64,000 bases of DNA from FEN-1219 sp036563665. GTDB taxonomy: Bacteria > Pseudomonadota > Gammaproteobacteria > Steroidobacterales > Rariloculaceae. The DNA lies in the NCBI GenBank assembly GCA_036563665.1, contig DATCLY010000041.1, positions 1 to 64,000 of the forward strand, written 5' to 3'. The notes beneath the pieces are model-generated. The model saw only the letters and a program-made list of their open reading frames with translations, had not been told where the DNA came from and made no database searches. Positions within the stretch are counted from its first letter, which is position 1. Every line of letters starts with the position of its first letter. This document shows positions 1 to 8,629 of this stretch, one piece after another. Made by a program: the position numbers and the translations under genes.

Positions 1-4
1 GACG

Positions 5-39
5 CGCGCGCGCGAGGCTACAGGGACGTATTCACGCCG
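5..39. repeat. Dispersed repeat, copy 1 of 2
   Basis: A stretch of about 35 bases containing GAGGCTACAGGGACGTATTC recurs almost unchanged at 63740-63774. There it forms the centre of a larger palindromic element. Only the right half of that element is visible here, because the window begins inside it. The similarity drops after the shared block, although a related TCCTGGAAGGGG follows. It is most likely a non-coding interspersed palindromic element of the host genome. Confidence 0.7.
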
Positions 40-85
40 GTCCTGGAAGGGGCACACGCAAGCCGCGCCGCCTGCGGTGACGCAA

Positions 86-166
86 GAATCGCGACTAGAA
101 AGTCGCTCCCACAGATGAAGATCGCGGCTGGAAAGCCGCTCTCGCACGGATAAAGCCGCTCCCACG
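86..166. repeat. REP-like hairpin cluster
   Basis: Three imperfect copies of a short hairpin unit lie in tandem at about 88-113, 120-146 and 151-165. The typical form is GCGGCTGGAAAGCCGCT followed by CCCAC. The same unit recurs at 2627, 34732, 40988, 60900 and 63596. They sit downstream of the gene ending at 177 on the minus strand and may act as transcript ends. No gene is seen in 1-176. Confidence 0.7.
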
Positions 167-176
167 CCGACAGGAT

Positions 177-875
177 TCAGTTCGCGGCGTCCAGCCGGTA
201 AAGGAAGCTGCGGCAGCCCGGCCGCACCATGCTGTCGTCGCTCCAGCCTCGATAGCGCGAGCTCGCGAGGGCTCGCAGCGTGGGCTCGCGGAACACCTCG
301 TCCGTCAGCTCCAGGATCTCGGGCTCGATGATGACGCCGTCCGCGTCCACGAAGAAGCACGATACGGCTCGCCCTTCTTTGCCGGCACGAATGGCGGCGA
401 GCGGATACACGGGCGTCGCCAACCGCTCGGGAATCAGGGGCGGCATGAGGCGCGCCAGCTCCGCCGCGCGCGCGTCGGTGACGAGCTCCGCCTGGTCCTG
501 CATCGACGTGCACCACCAGCCGCCGAACAGGAACGACGTGCGCCAGCGGCCGCCCAGCGTGCTGCGCCGCAGGTCGCTCACGAACTCGCGGCCGGTGCGG
601 AAGTCCTGGAACGTGAGCGTGTGCCGCTCCACGTTCCACGACGACAGCGGCACCCATGCCCGGTTGCGCTCGGACCCGGGACCCGCGAGCTCCGTTCCCC
701 CGTCCGCGGACAGCCTGAGCAGCACGCGCTCGTCGCCGTGCGTGGGATGCCCGTACACGATGCACCGCCACAGGCCGACCGGATCGATGAGCTCACCCCG
801 CTTCGCCGCCTGCGCCGTCGCGCCGCAGGCGACCAGCAGCACGAGCACGGCCGGCAGGATGAGACGCCTGGCTAT
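177..875 (-). CDS. Secreted TonB C-terminal-domain-like protein (probable ATA start)
   Basis: The 232-residue product would begin with a signal peptide (charged Arg-Arg, then a Leu/Val-rich core ending near ACGATAQA). Residues about 150-225 resemble a TonB C-terminal domain (TPVYPLAAIRAGKEGRA, then a conserved VDADGVI-type strand). Such domains bridge the periplasm to outer-membrane proteins. Here there is no long Pro-rich spacer, so the protein is not a complete energy transducer. The frame has no ATG, GTG or TTG at the expected point. A GGAGG lies seven bases before an ATA codon at 873-875, which overlaps the TAG stop of the TPR gene. The first alternative is an internal GTG inside the signal peptide. 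The ATA could be a rare start or a point mutation. Confidence 0.65.
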   Translation of the reverse strand: MARRLILPAVLVLLVACGATAQAAKRGELIDPVGLWRCIVYGHPTHGDERVLLRLSADGGTELAGPGSERNRAWVPLSSWNVERHTLTFQDFRTGREFVSDLRRSTLGGRWRTSFLFGGWWCTSMQDQAELVTDARAAELARLMPPLIPERLATPVYPLAAIRAGKEGRAVSCFFVDADGVIIEPEILELTDEVFREPTLRALASSRYRGWSDDSMVRPGCRSFLYRLDAAN

Positions 876-1360
876 TGGTGGTCCTCCGTGATCACGCGCG
901 GCCGCAGCGTGCTCTCGTTGATCATTCCCTGAATCTGCGCGAGCTGCCGTGCGTCGGGATTGATCGAGGCGGCGACGTCCAGGTCCGACTTCGCCTCGGC
1001 GAACATGCCCTTCAAATAGTAGGCATACGAGCGGTTGCTGTACGCGCGCCAGTTGTGCGGGTTCAAAGCGAGCGACTGGCTGCAGTAATCGATCGCGCGG
1101 TCGGGCTCGCCCTTGGCGGCATGCGCGGCGCACAGATTCGAGAGCCCCGCGGCCTTGTCGTTGCGGCGTTGCACGCGCTCGAGGCCGAGCTCGGTCAAGC
1201 GGATGCCGTCGTCATAGCGGCCCATGCGGATGGCGTCGGCCCCGGCCGAAAGGTACTCGTCGGCGCCGAGGACGGTTCGGTTGTCGACGGGACCGGGTTG
1301 ACCCCAGCCCGGCCCGGTGAGGGCGAATAAGGCGAGGCCGCTCGTTAGGACACGGGCCAT
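872..1360 (-). CDS. Secreted tetratricopeptide-repeat protein
   Basis: This 162-residue protein has an N-terminal signal peptide (residues 1-20, cleavage near GWGQP). About three TPR units follow between residues 32 and 145, with typical helix pairs such as YLSAGADAIRMGRYDDGI and the matching A-x-S-N-R-x-x-x-Y pattern. TPRs mediate protein-protein contacts, probably in the periplasm. The ATG at 1358-1360 follows a GAGGTGG ribosome site. The stop overlaps the ATA codon of the next gene, so the two are translationally coupled. It is divergent from moeA with 57 bases between. The partner is unknown. Confidence 0.75.
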   Translation of the reverse strand: MARVLTSGLALFALTGPGWGQPGPVDNRTVLGADEYLSAGADAIRMGRYDDGIRLTELGLERVQRRNDKAAGLSNLCAAHAAKGEPDRAIDYCSQSLALNPHNWRAYSNRSYAYYLKGMFAEAKSDLDVAASINPDARQLAQIQGMINESTLRPRVITEDHQ

Positions 1361-1417
1361 GTCAGCCACCTCGGTTCGGTAGTATAGCACTCGGCCAGGA
1401 CGCCGATTCGTCGCCGC

Positions 1418-2620
1418 ATGACCGAGGTTGCAGAAGCTGAACGATTGATCCGCGAGCGCATGCCGCGCTTCCCGGCGACGCACGAGCCGCTCGCCGCCTG
1501 CGTGGACCGCGTCCTCGCCGCCGACGTGCTGGCCGACCGCGACCATCCGCCGTTCGACCGCGTCACGATGGACGGCATCGCGGTGGCTTATGTCGACTGG
1601 TCGGCGGGCGTGCGGGAGTTCGCGGTGGCGGGCACGCAGGCCGCGGGCGTGCCGCCGCTCGCGCTCGGCGGCCCCGGCCGCTGCGTGGAGGTCATGACGG
1701 GCGCCGTGCTGCCGCCCGGCGCGGACACGGTGATACCGGTGGAGCGCGTGGAGCGCGTCGGCGGCTCGGCCCGCGTGGCGGCGGGCTACGAGCCGGCCCA
1801 GGGACAGTTCATCCACCGGCGCGGCAGCGACCGCCCGGCCGGCAGCCGCCTGCTCGCGGCCGGGCAGCGGATCGGCCCGCCGGAGGTGGCGGTGCTCGCC
1901 GGCGCGGGCTGCCACCGGGTGCCGGTCACGGCGCTGCCCCGGGTGGCCGTCGTCTCCACGGGCGACGAGCTCGTGGACGTGGACGCGCCGGCGATCGCGC
2001 CGCATCAGATCCGCTCGAGCAACGACTGGGCGATCGCGGCGGCGCTCGCGCGCCATCGCCTCGGCACGACCACCCGGGCGCGGCTGCCGGACGACGTGGG
2101 CGCCTTATTGCGCGAGATCGGGCGGCTTCACGACGAGCACGACGTGCTGATTCTGTCGGGCGGCGTGTCGATGGGGCAGTTCGACTTCGTGCCGCGCGTG
2201 CTCGAGCACCTGGGCGCCGACCTCGTGTTCCACCGCATCGAGCAGCGCCCCGGCCGGCCGATGTGGTTCGGCACGAGCCGCGACGGCAAGCCGATCTTCG
2301 CGCTGCCCGGCAACCCGGTTTCCACGCTGGTGTGCACCACCCGGTACGTCCTGCCCGCGTTGCGTGCCGCGCTGGGCGCGACCGAGGAACCGGAGGAGCT
2401 CGCCACGCTCGCCGAGCCCGTCGAGCTCGGCGCGGACCTCACGTATTTCATGCCGGTGGCGCTCCGCGCGTCGGGCGGCGGTGCCACGCTCGTGGAGCCG
2501 CGGCCGACGAACACCTCGGGCGACTTCGTGTCGCTCGCCGGCACGATCGGCTTCGTGGAGCTGCCGCGAACGCGCCGGCGCTACGAGGCAGGCGACGTCG
2601 TCCGCGTGTTCCGGTGGTAG
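1418..2620 (+). CDS. moeA: Molybdopterin molybdenumtransferase MoeA
   Basis: MoeA inserts molybdate into adenylated molybdopterin to finish the molybdenum cofactor in the cytoplasm. The 400-residue length is normal for the family. Recognisable elements are the N-terminal RVLAADVLADRDHPPFD and TMDGIA segments, then MTGAVLPPGADTVIPVE. The MoCF-type core follows: STGDELV, the SGGVSMGQFDF loop and the PGNPVSTLV motif. A domain IV of about 70 residues closes the protein. It stands alone on the plus strand. Other molybdenum-related genes in the window are xdhC (48312) and modBC (54507-56251), far from this gene. Confidence 0.95.
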   Translation: MTEVAEAERLIRERMPRFPATHEPLAACVDRVLAADVLADRDHPPFDRVTMDGIAVAYVDWSAGVREFAVAGTQAAGVPPLALGGPGRCVEVMTGAVLPPGADTVIPVERVERVGGSARVAAGYEPAQGQFIHRRGSDRPAGSRLLAAGQRIGPPEVAVLAGAGCHRVPVTALPRVAVVSTGDELVDVDAPAIAPHQIRSSNDWAIAAALARHRLGTTTRARLPDDVGALLREIGRLHDEHDVLILSGGVSMGQFDFVPRVLEHLGADLVFHRIEQRPGRPMWFGTSRDGKPIFALPGNPVSTLVCTTRYVLPALRAALGATEEPEELATLAEPVELGADLTYFMPVALRASGGGATLVEPRPTNTSGDFVSLAGTIGFVELPRTRRRYEAGDVVRVFRW

Positions 2621-2626
2621 GAGAAG

Positions 2627-2702
2627 CTCGCGGCTGGAAAGCCGCTCCCACAGGCTGCGTTGACGGGCCAGGTGGGAGCGCCTTTTAGGCGCGATTCTTC
2701 GC
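2627..2702. repeat. Paired REP-like hairpins between convergent genes
   Basis: Two inverted hairpin units face each other: GCGGCTGGAAAGCCGCTCCC, then GTGGGAGCGCCTTTTAGGCG. They exactly fill the gap between the convergent ends of moeA and the DUF3570 gene. Their position and symmetry suggest a bidirectional transcript end or a REP doublet. No protein is encoded here. Confidence 0.75.
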
Positions 2703-2704
2703 CT

Positions 2705-3829
2705 TCAGAACCAGAACGAGACGAAGACCTGCAGCACGTCGGCGTCGAAGCCGTACAGCGGCTCCTCGCCGAGCGGCGCGCCGACTTGCGTGAGATCGCG
2801 GAAGTCCTCGTACTCGAACTGGATGTGGTCGTACACGAAGCTCACGCTGCCGCGCTCCACGAACTTCCATCCGCCGCGCACGATGTCGTAGCTCGCGCCT
2901 AGCCGCAGCGTGCTGCTCGAGAACGTGGAGAGCTCCTTGTCGCGGGCCATGAAATTCTGGAACCGCGAGGCCGGGAAGAGATCGGCGAAGAACTCCGCCT
3001 TGGTCTGCGAGTAGAACCTGAGCCGCCCCTCGATGATCCAGCCCTGATCGAGCGGGTGCGTGTAGCCGATCTCGAACGTGTCCGCCTCGATCTCCCAGGT
3101 GTCGGCGTACTTGCGGTACTCGCCGTGGAGCGCCGCGCGGTACGGCAGGTAGTAGCGCAGCCGCAGCGCACCGGCATCGCTCGTGCGCGTGCGCGGATAC
3201 ACCTCCTGCTCGAAGCTGTAGCCGCGCGGGCTCCCGGGATCCACGTAGCGGATCTGCCGATACGGGTTGTTGAGGAAGCCTTCGTCCGTGATGGTCTCGA
3301 ACGCGAACCCGAGCAGCAAATTGCGCGTCACGATCTGCGACAGGCCGAGCCGGTACTGCTGCCGTTCCACGGCCTCGCGGAAGTTGGGGTCGCCGCGCCG
3401 GCCCACCTCGTCGCGGCCGAGGGAGTAGCCGAGCGAGATCGTGGTCAGATCGCCGAAGATGTCCTGGCTCACGCCGAAGCTGAACGTGTCCGCCGAGTAG
3501 TCGTTCTCCTCGCTGGTCGTGTACCCCAGGTTCATCATCCAGCGATCGTGCAGATAGTCGAGCCCGACGGAATACTGCGTGCGCTCTTCGCGATACGGGC
3601 TCGCGCTCGTGACCACGTCGATGGAGGCGCTGCTGACCTTGTCGACGTAATAGTTGGCGGACGCCGAGAACTTGTCGGCGAACTTCTTGCGCACGAGGAT
3701 CGACGGGCCTTCGATGGTCACGCCGCCGCCGTCGTAGGAGTGGAACAGCACGTCGGCGCGGTCCTCCGGCAGCACGCCGGCGGAGGCCGAAGCGGCGCAC
3801 AGCAGCAGCAGGAGAAACGCCGACCTCAC
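2705..3829 (-). CDS. DUF3570 outer-membrane beta-barrel protein
   Basis: A secreted protein of 374 residues with a signal peptide (residues 1-18, ending ASASAG). It is followed by alternating amphipathic strands typical of an outer-membrane barrel, and ends in FVSFWF, the aromatic C-terminus recognised by the BAM machinery. It matches the DUF3570 family, whose usual neighbour DUF4266 lies directly upstream. The GTG at 3827-3829 was chosen because GGAGG lies five bases before it and the signal peptide begins there; longer readings run into the preceding gene. It is the last gene of a six-gene minus-strand run. The molecular role of DUF3570 is not established. Confidence 0.85.
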   Translation of the reverse strand: MRSAFLLLLLCAASASAGVLPEDRADVLFHSYDGGGVTIEGPSILVRKKFADKFSASANYYVDKVSSASIDVVTSASPYREERTQYSVGLDYLHDRWMMNLGYTTSEENDYSADTFSFGVSQDIFGDLTTISLGYSLGRDEVGRRGDPNFREAVERQQYRLGLSQIVTRNLLLGFAFETITDEGFLNNPYRQIRYVDPGSPRGYSFEQEVYPRTRTSDAGALRLRYYLPYRAALHGEYRKYADTWEIEADTFEIGYTHPLDQGWIIEGRLRFYSQTKAEFFADLFPASRFQNFMARDKELSTFSSSTLRLGASYDIVRGGWKFVERGSVSFVYDHIQFEYEDFRDLTQVGAPLGEEPLYGFDADVLQVFVSFWF

Positions 3830-3840
3830 GCGCGCCTCCG

Positions 3841-4092
3841 CTAGTTGCAGCCGCACCCGCCGCCGGCGCTGCCGGTGGCGCCGCGGGCCCCTTCGCGCGC
3901 CTCGTACACGTGATGCAGGTACGCGCTCGAGACGGGATCGCGGTCGAACGACATGATCGGGTCCGCCAGGTTGTCCCGCTCGTAGGGCTTCACCCACGGC
4001 TCCACCGCGCAGCCCGCGGTAGCCGCGAGCGCCGCGAGCAGCACCGCCTTCGCCGTCCAGCCGATGGCACGCCTTCGCATCGTCGTCGTCAC
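3841..4092 (-). CDS. DUF4266 small lipoprotein
   Basis: An 83-residue protein (79 if the internal ATG at 4078-4080 is used). It has a lipobox ending ATAGC, so it is probably a lipid-anchored periplasmic protein. The family signature is clear: WVKPYERDNLADPIM, then a His-His-x-Tyr segment, AREG, and a C-terminal GGGCGCN tail. DUF4266 proteins regularly accompany DUF3570 barrels, and the pair may assemble together. The GTG start overlaps the stop of the TlpA gene. The Gly/Cys tail could bind metal or form disulfides; that is inference. Confidence 0.85.
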   Translation of the reverse strand: MTTTMRRRAIGWTAKAVLLAALAATAGCAVEPWVKPYERDNLADPIMSFDRDPVSSAYLHHVYEAREGARGATGSAGGGCGCN

Positions 4093-4580
4093 TCCCTGAG
4101 CAGCGCCCGGATCTGCGTCTGATACTCGTTCTCGTAACCGGGCTTGTAGCCGTGGTGGATGTAGCGCATGGTGCCGTCGCGGCCGACCATCACAGTGCTC
4201 GGCATGGCCACCACGTTGTACAGCTTGCTGACCTCGTTATTCGGGTCGAACAGGATCGGGAACGACACCGGCCGCTCCGCGAGCCACTTGTCGGCGCCGG
4301 CGCGGTCGTCCTCCACGTTCACGCCGAGCAAAGTGAAGCCCAGATCCTTGTAGCGCTGATACAGCGCCTCGAGATGCGGCATCTCCTGCCGGCACGGTCC
4401 GCACCAGGTGGCCCAGAAGTTGATCATGACGACGTCGCCCTTGAGGCCGCTGAGCGACACCATCTCGCCCGTGCGGGACTCGAGCGTGAAATCCGGCGCG
4501 GGGCCGGACAACGTGTCGCCGGCCACGGCGGGCCAGGCGACGAGGGCGGCGGCGATCGAGGCGGTGAACGATTTCAGCAT
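4089..4580 (-). CDS. TlpA-like periplasmic thiol-disulfide oxidoreductase
   Basis: A thioredoxin-fold protein of 163 residues with a signal peptide (1-20). The redox motif W-C-G-P-C has its Cys at 60 and 63, within the TlpA/ResA-type context FWATWCGPCRQEMPHLE. A conserved cis-Pro segment (VVAMPSTVMV) follows. ResA/TlpA proteins reduce disulfides outside the membrane, often keeping CXXCH motifs reduced for heme attachment. That fits the heme proteins encoded at 5972-8629 and 9143-12907. It is part of the minus-strand envelope operon, 19 bases downstream of the barrel gene and overlapping DUF4266. Confidence 0.9.
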   Translation of the reverse strand: MLKSFTASIAAALVAWPAVAGDTLSGPAPDFTLESRTGEMVSLSGLKGDVVMINFWATWCGPCRQEMPHLEALYQRYKDLGFTLLGVNVEDDRAGADKWLAERPVSFPILFDPNNEVSKLYNVVAMPSTVMVGRDGTMRYIHHGYKPGYENEYQTQIRALLRE

Positions 4581-4599
4581 TCCCTGCTCCTCCGTTCGA

Positions 4600-5262
4600 T
4601 CAGAAGAAGAACGTGACCCCCACGTGCGCTTCGAGGTTGTGAGCGCGCTTCTCCCGGCCGAGCAGATCGATGTCGAACACGTGGTCGCGCACGTCCGCGT
4701 GCACGGCCAGCCAGTCGAACGGCATGAGCCGCACGCCGAGGCCGAGGTTCACGGTGAACCGGTCGTCGCCGGCGAACTTCGTCTTGCCGACGCCGCCGAT
4801 CACGTACATCGACGTGTTGAGCGCGCGATTCCTGCCGATGAAGCTCTCGCCCGGGAGAATGTTGTATCCCAGCGACACGTTATAGTAGGAGTACTCGCGC
4901 TCCGCGTCTGTGAGCAACTGCGCAGCGCCCGACAGCCGCTCGAAGCTCGTGAGCTCGGTGTCGGTCTTGCCGCCCGCGGCCTCCACGAAGAAGCCCTCCG
5001 TTATGTGATACGCGAAGCGCGCGCCGGTCACCGTGTTCACGCCGAAGTCCTCCACGGAGAGCTGACCCGCGAAGATGCCCACCTCGAAGTTCTCGGTGTC
5101 GATCTTGGGCGGCTCGATCTCGCGGCGGTCGATGTCGGGCTCGATCACGGGCGGCTGGCCGCCGTCCGCGGCGGCGGTCTCGAGCCCGCGCCGGCCGGCG
5201 CAGCCCGAGAGCGTGGCGATCGCCACCGACGCTAGAAGAAGAACGAGAAGCCTGCTTTCCAT
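4600..5262 (-). CDS. Outer-membrane beta-barrel protein with lipobox
   Basis: A protein of 220 residues. The N-terminus has a hydrophobic segment ending LSGC (lipobox-like), then an acidic linker of about 40 residues rich in Glu, Asp and Pro. An eight-strand-type barrel follows, ending VGVTFFF. The pattern resembles the outer-membrane beta-barrel family first defined in myxobacteria (TIGR04565-like). The start overlaps the end of the upstream SH3-barrel gene by 31 bases, and the two barrels look distantly related. They may pair or be paralogues. Function is unknown. Confidence 0.75.
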   Translation of the reverse strand: MESRLLVLLLASVAIATLSGCAGRRGLETAAADGGQPPVIEPDIDRREIEPPKIDTENFEVGIFAGQLSVEDFGVNTVTGARFAYHITEGFFVEAAGGKTDTELTSFERLSGAAQLLTDAEREYSYYNVSLGYNILPGESFIGRNRALNTSMYVIGGVGKTKFAGDDRFTVNLGLGVRLMPFDWLAVHADVRDHVFDIDLLGREKRAHNLEAHVGVTFFF

Positions 5263-5972
5263 TCTCTGATTTCCTCGTTGTCGTCGCGCGTGGTGAACAC
5301 GACGTAGGTCTTGTACTCGGCGCGGAACACGAAGCGCCGCGTGAGGTAGGTGCGCACGCCGGCGCCCGCGTGCGCGAGGTTGTCGGTGCGGTCCACGGTG
5401 GCGACCAGCGTGGCCTTGGGCTCCGTGTGGATCGAGCCGCCGCCCAGCGTGAAGTACGGCGACACGCGCCGGTCCGGATAGAGCGTGTGCACCACGTTGA
5501 TCGTCGCGAGCTCGCTGTCGGAGAAACGGCCGATGGCCTGCGACACCCAGAGCTCGAGCGACAGGTTCGGCGTGAAGGCGAAGGCGCCGTACATGGAGAT
5601 CACGTCGGCGCCCCCGAAGTCGCCGTAGAGCGCGCCCGCCTCCCAGCGGCGGTCCGCGTAGTCGTCGAGCGTGAAGCCCGGCAGCTCGAACGGCGCGCCC
5701 TCCGGGGTGAGCGTGGCGGCGAGCTGCTCGCGATGCACCCAGCCCTCCTCGCCGCGGGGCACGCGCACCTTGAACCAGTCCGTGCGGCGCTTCAGCAGCG
5801 CGATCCGCTCGCCGCGCTCCGCCACGTGAAACACGGGATAGCCGCGGCCGGGCCCCGTGTGCAGCTCGATGAACGGCTCCTCGATCACCACCTCGCGATG
5901 CCGTTCCGCGGCGGCCGCTCCCGCGGCCACGCAAAGCTGGCAGAGCGCGACGACGATCAGGAGCCTCCGCAT
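5232..5972 (-). CDS. SH3-like domain fused to outer-membrane beta-barrel
   Basis: A secreted protein of 246 residues. The signal peptide (1-22) is followed by a bacterial SH3-like domain at about residues 27-88 (IELHTGPGRGYPVFHV, then WFKVRVPRGEEGWVH). A beta-barrel of about 150 residues ends FSFFF. Bacterial SH3 domains often bind peptidoglycan or peptides, so this protein could link wall and outer membrane. The ATG at 5970-5972 overlaps the TGA of the HzsA-like gene by one base, indicating coupling. It belongs to the same minus-strand operon as DUF3570. Confidence 0.8.
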   Translation of the reverse strand: MRRLLIVVALCQLCVAAGAAAAERHREVVIEEPFIELHTGPGRGYPVFHVAERGERIALLKRRTDWFKVRVPRGEEGWVHREQLAATLTPEGAPFELPGFTLDDYADRRWEAGALYGDFGGADVISMYGAFAFTPNLSLELWVSQAIGRFSDSELATINVVHTLYPDRRVSPYFTLGGGSIHTEPKATLVATVDRTDNLAHAGAGVRTYLTRRFVFRAEYKTYVVFTTRDDNEEIREWKAGFSFFF

Positions 5973-8629
5973 CACATCACCGGCACGTCGAACGGGTCGT
6001 TGTAGTACTGGGCGCCGAGGTCGAGCCATTCCGAGATCAGCCGCAGCTCGTGCTCCGTGAGGAAGCCGGCGTGCGTGCCGCCCGGGGCGAAGGGCGAGAA
6101 GAAGCGGCTCGACGCGTTCGCCCCCGCGCTGCTCATGGGCGGCGGTATCGACACGGGCGCGAGGATGGGATTGCCGTTTTCGTCGGTGCCCACCTGCACC
6201 AGGCGCTCCTGCAGCACGCCGTTCACGAGCTCGAGCTCGTTGTCCGCGAACAGGAGCTCGCGGTAGGCGTTGAAGTGGGCGGCCTCGTCCAGCGACGGCC
6301 CGTCGGTGAGATCGAGCTGCGCGGCCGGGACCGCGGGCGCGCCCATCGCGTCGGTCGGCGCATGGCAGCCGCCGCGCGAGCACGTGTGGTCCTCCACGAC
6401 CACGCCGTTGTCCACGGTCTGCCGCGGCAGGCTCCAGAGGGGATGAATGTGGTCCTCGTAATGGATGACGATGCGGCAGTTGGCCGTCCACTGCGTGAGG
6501 CACGAGTCGGGCCGCACCGGGATCGCGGGCACCAGGTCCCCGGTCGCGTCTCTGTACGCGTAGGTGAACGACAGGTCCGGCGTGCGCACCATCGGATCCG
6601 TCCACACGTCCGCGTACGCGAGGTTCACGCTCGGCGTGAGCGCCGCGCAGTTCTCGAGCTGGCAGCTCACGCGCGTGCGCGTCTCCGCCATCGTCTCGCC
6701 GAAATCGGGCGAGAACGTGGACACCGTGTTCGGGAACGGCACGCCGGTGGCCTGCGCGCCCGCCCAGGCCGAGGCGAAGCTGTCCCGGCGGCCGTGCGAC
6801 AGGCCGCTCTGCGGCGAGTGGCAGCCGTTGCACTCGACCTCCTCGCCGGGCCGCAGCTGGATCCAGTTCTGATGGCGCGGCGAGATCCGGCGGCCGTTCG
6901 CGTCGAGCACCTCCACCGCGAGCGGCACGTTCGCCGGCACCTTGATTCGCACGGAGCCGTCGGGCTCGATGGGCGCGTAGGCGACGATCTCCCGCATGCC
7001 GTTGCGGATGTTCGGCCCGAACGCGGTGTTGTCGAGGTCCACCACGTCCTCGTCGGGAATGGACACCGCCTTCACCACCCGCAGGAAACGCGCCGGGCGC
7101 TGGGCGGCCGTCGTCTGCAGCGGGTCGGCGAGGGCCGCGATGTCGACGCTCGGCGTGCCGTCGACGTCGTAGACGCTGCGGATGTTGAGGATGCCGACGT
7201 TCTGCTCAACGAACTCCGCATCGGGCAGCATGTCGGGGATGTGCTGCGGCCGGCCCCGCGGCTGCGCCGCCACGGCGTCGCTGATCAGCACGCCCTCCTC
7301 GCCGATCACGATCGGCAGCTGGGTCTGCGTCACCGGGTCGTACATCCACACGCCGTAGAGGGGCGGCGCGATCTCCGCCTCGGGATCCGCGAGCGCCTCC
7401 TCCGTGCACGGCACGACGATCTGCTCGTCCGGGTTGTCCGGGTCGTCCTGCAGCAGGCGGCAGATCGCCCAGCTCACGAGCACGCGCCCCGTGCCGTCCC
7501 AGAGCGGGAACGCGGAGCTGAACCGCCCGCCCGGCGACGGCGCGAGGTCGGTGCGCACCTGGTTCGGCGTGGCGGACGTCTGTGCGGGTCCGGCCATGCC
7601 GGCGAACGCCTGAACGGGCTGCGTGTTCTCGACGTAGGTGGCGGCGTCGATGATCACGATGTCGCCGCCGAGCTCCGGATGCACGAACGGCCGGACGATG
7701 GCCATGATGCGGCCGTCCGGCATCTCGCGCGCGCCGATGAACTGCACCTGGCCGCCGTCCGTGCCGGTTATGTGGCTCTCGGCGCCGTAGAGCAGCTCGA
7801 GCTCCGTGCCGTCGGGGTTCATGCGATAGAGATGAATCCCGTTCACGTTCCCCGCGCGGTCCCAGCGGCTGAACAGCACCTTGCCGCTGTCGAGCACCGT
7901 GGGGTCGAGGTCGTGGCTCTGGTTGAACGACACCTGGTGCAGGTCGGTGCCGTCCGCGTTCATCACGTGCAGCACGAACGCGGGCTCGTTGCGGTCCTCG
8001 TCCAGGGCGTCGAACTGCGGCTTGCCCTCGTCGAGCAGGATGGCTTTCGACTGCCGTTGGCGGGTCGATGAGAAGATGATGCGGCCGTCGGGGAGGTAGT
8101 GCGGCGAAATGTCGTGGCCGGCCTCGGCCACGATGTCGGACGCGATCACCCGGGTCAGCGTGTCCGTCGCGATCTCGTATTCCCAGATGTTCCAGGTGGG
8201 CTGGTCCTCGTCGTCGAGGTTCGGATCGAACGGGCCGCGCATGGCGAACACGACCTTGGTGCCGTCCGGCGACACCTCCACGCCCATGACGTCCCCCATA
8301 CCCTCGGTCTCGCGGAACGTGATGTTGCGCTCCGGGGCCGAGGGCGACGCCCGGTCCCGCATGTAGAGGTCCGTGCCCACGTTGAAGCGCAACACCTCGC
8401 GGATGTCGGTGTTCGCCTGGAGCTGCATGTCCTCGTCGAACAGCGGACCCTTCGTATAGAAGATGGGAAAGTCCGGCGCGACCGGGTCCGGATCCTGCCC
8501 CGAGGCCACTCCGGGGCTGCCGTCCGGCCCGCCGCCGCAGGCCGCGAGCAGGCACGCCGCGCCGAGCCACGCCGCGCGCAGCGCGCGGCGCACCGCGCTG
8601 TCGGGTTGGATCGCTACGTTCCCAGCCAT
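5972..8629 (-). CDS. HzsA-related heme-binding lipoprotein
   Basis: A large exported protein of 885 residues with a lipobox (LLAACGGG) near residue 30. Residues about 100-420 contain WD40/PD40-type beta-propeller repeats (SPDGTKVVFAM, LPDGRIIFSS, DSGKVLFSRW). The C-terminal part carries a c-type heme motif C-N-G-C-H at residues 600-604 and a C-x4-C-H at 750-756. This layout matches proteins related to the alpha subunit of hydrazine synthase, but nothing else suggests anammox. The ATG at 8627-8629 has GAGGGA at good spacing; an ATG at 8651-8653 would add eight residues. It is the first gene of the minus-strand operon and is probably a periplasmic or surface redox protein. Confidence 0.8.
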   Translation of the reverse strand: MAGNVAIQPDSAVRRALRAAWLGAACLLAACGGGPDGSPGVASGQDPDPVAPDFPIFYTKGPLFDEDMQLQANTDIREVLRFNVGTDLYMRDRASPSAPERNITFRETEGMGDVMGVEVSPDGTKVVFAMRGPFDPNLDDEDQPTWNIWEYEIATDTLTRVIASDIVAEAGHDISPHYLPDGRIIFSSTRQRQSKAILLDEGKPQFDALDEDRNEPAFVLHVMNADGTDLHQVSFNQSHDLDPTVLDSGKVLFSRWDRAGNVNGIHLYRMNPDGTELELLYGAESHITGTDGGQVQFIGAREMPDGRIMAIVRPFVHPELGGDIVIIDAATYVENTQPVQAFAGMAGPAQTSATPNQVRTDLAPSPGGRFSSAFPLWDGTGRVLVSWAICRLLQDDPDNPDEQIVVPCTEEALADPEAEIAPPLYGVWMYDPVTQTQLPIVIGEEGVLISDAVAAQPRGRPQHIPDMLPDAEFVEQNVGILNIRSVYDVDGTPSVDIAALADPLQTTAAQRPARFLRVVKAVSIPDEDVVDLDNTAFGPNIRNGMREIVAYAPIEPDGSVRIKVPANVPLAVEVLDANGRRISPRHQNWIQLRPGEEVECNGCHSPQSGLSHGRRDSFASAWAGAQATGVPFPNTVSTFSPDFGETMAETRTRVSCQLENCAALTPSVNLAYADVWTDPMVRTPDLSFTYAYRDATGDLVPAIPVRPDSCLTQWTANCRIVIHYEDHIHPLWSLPRQTVDNGVVVEDHTCSRGGCHAPTDAMGAPAVPAAQLDLTDGPSLDEAAHFNAYRELLFADNELELVNGVLQERLVQVGTDENGNPILAPVSIPPPMSSAGANASSRFFSPFAPGGTHAGFLTEHELRLISEWLDLGAQYYNDPFDVPVM

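Noticed and set aside
5972..8629. Hydrazine synthase and anammox metabolism
   Set aside because: Only a distant relationship to the HzsA fold is visible. The other subunits and hydrazine dehydrogenase are absent, and the surrounding genes are those of an aerobic proteobacterium.
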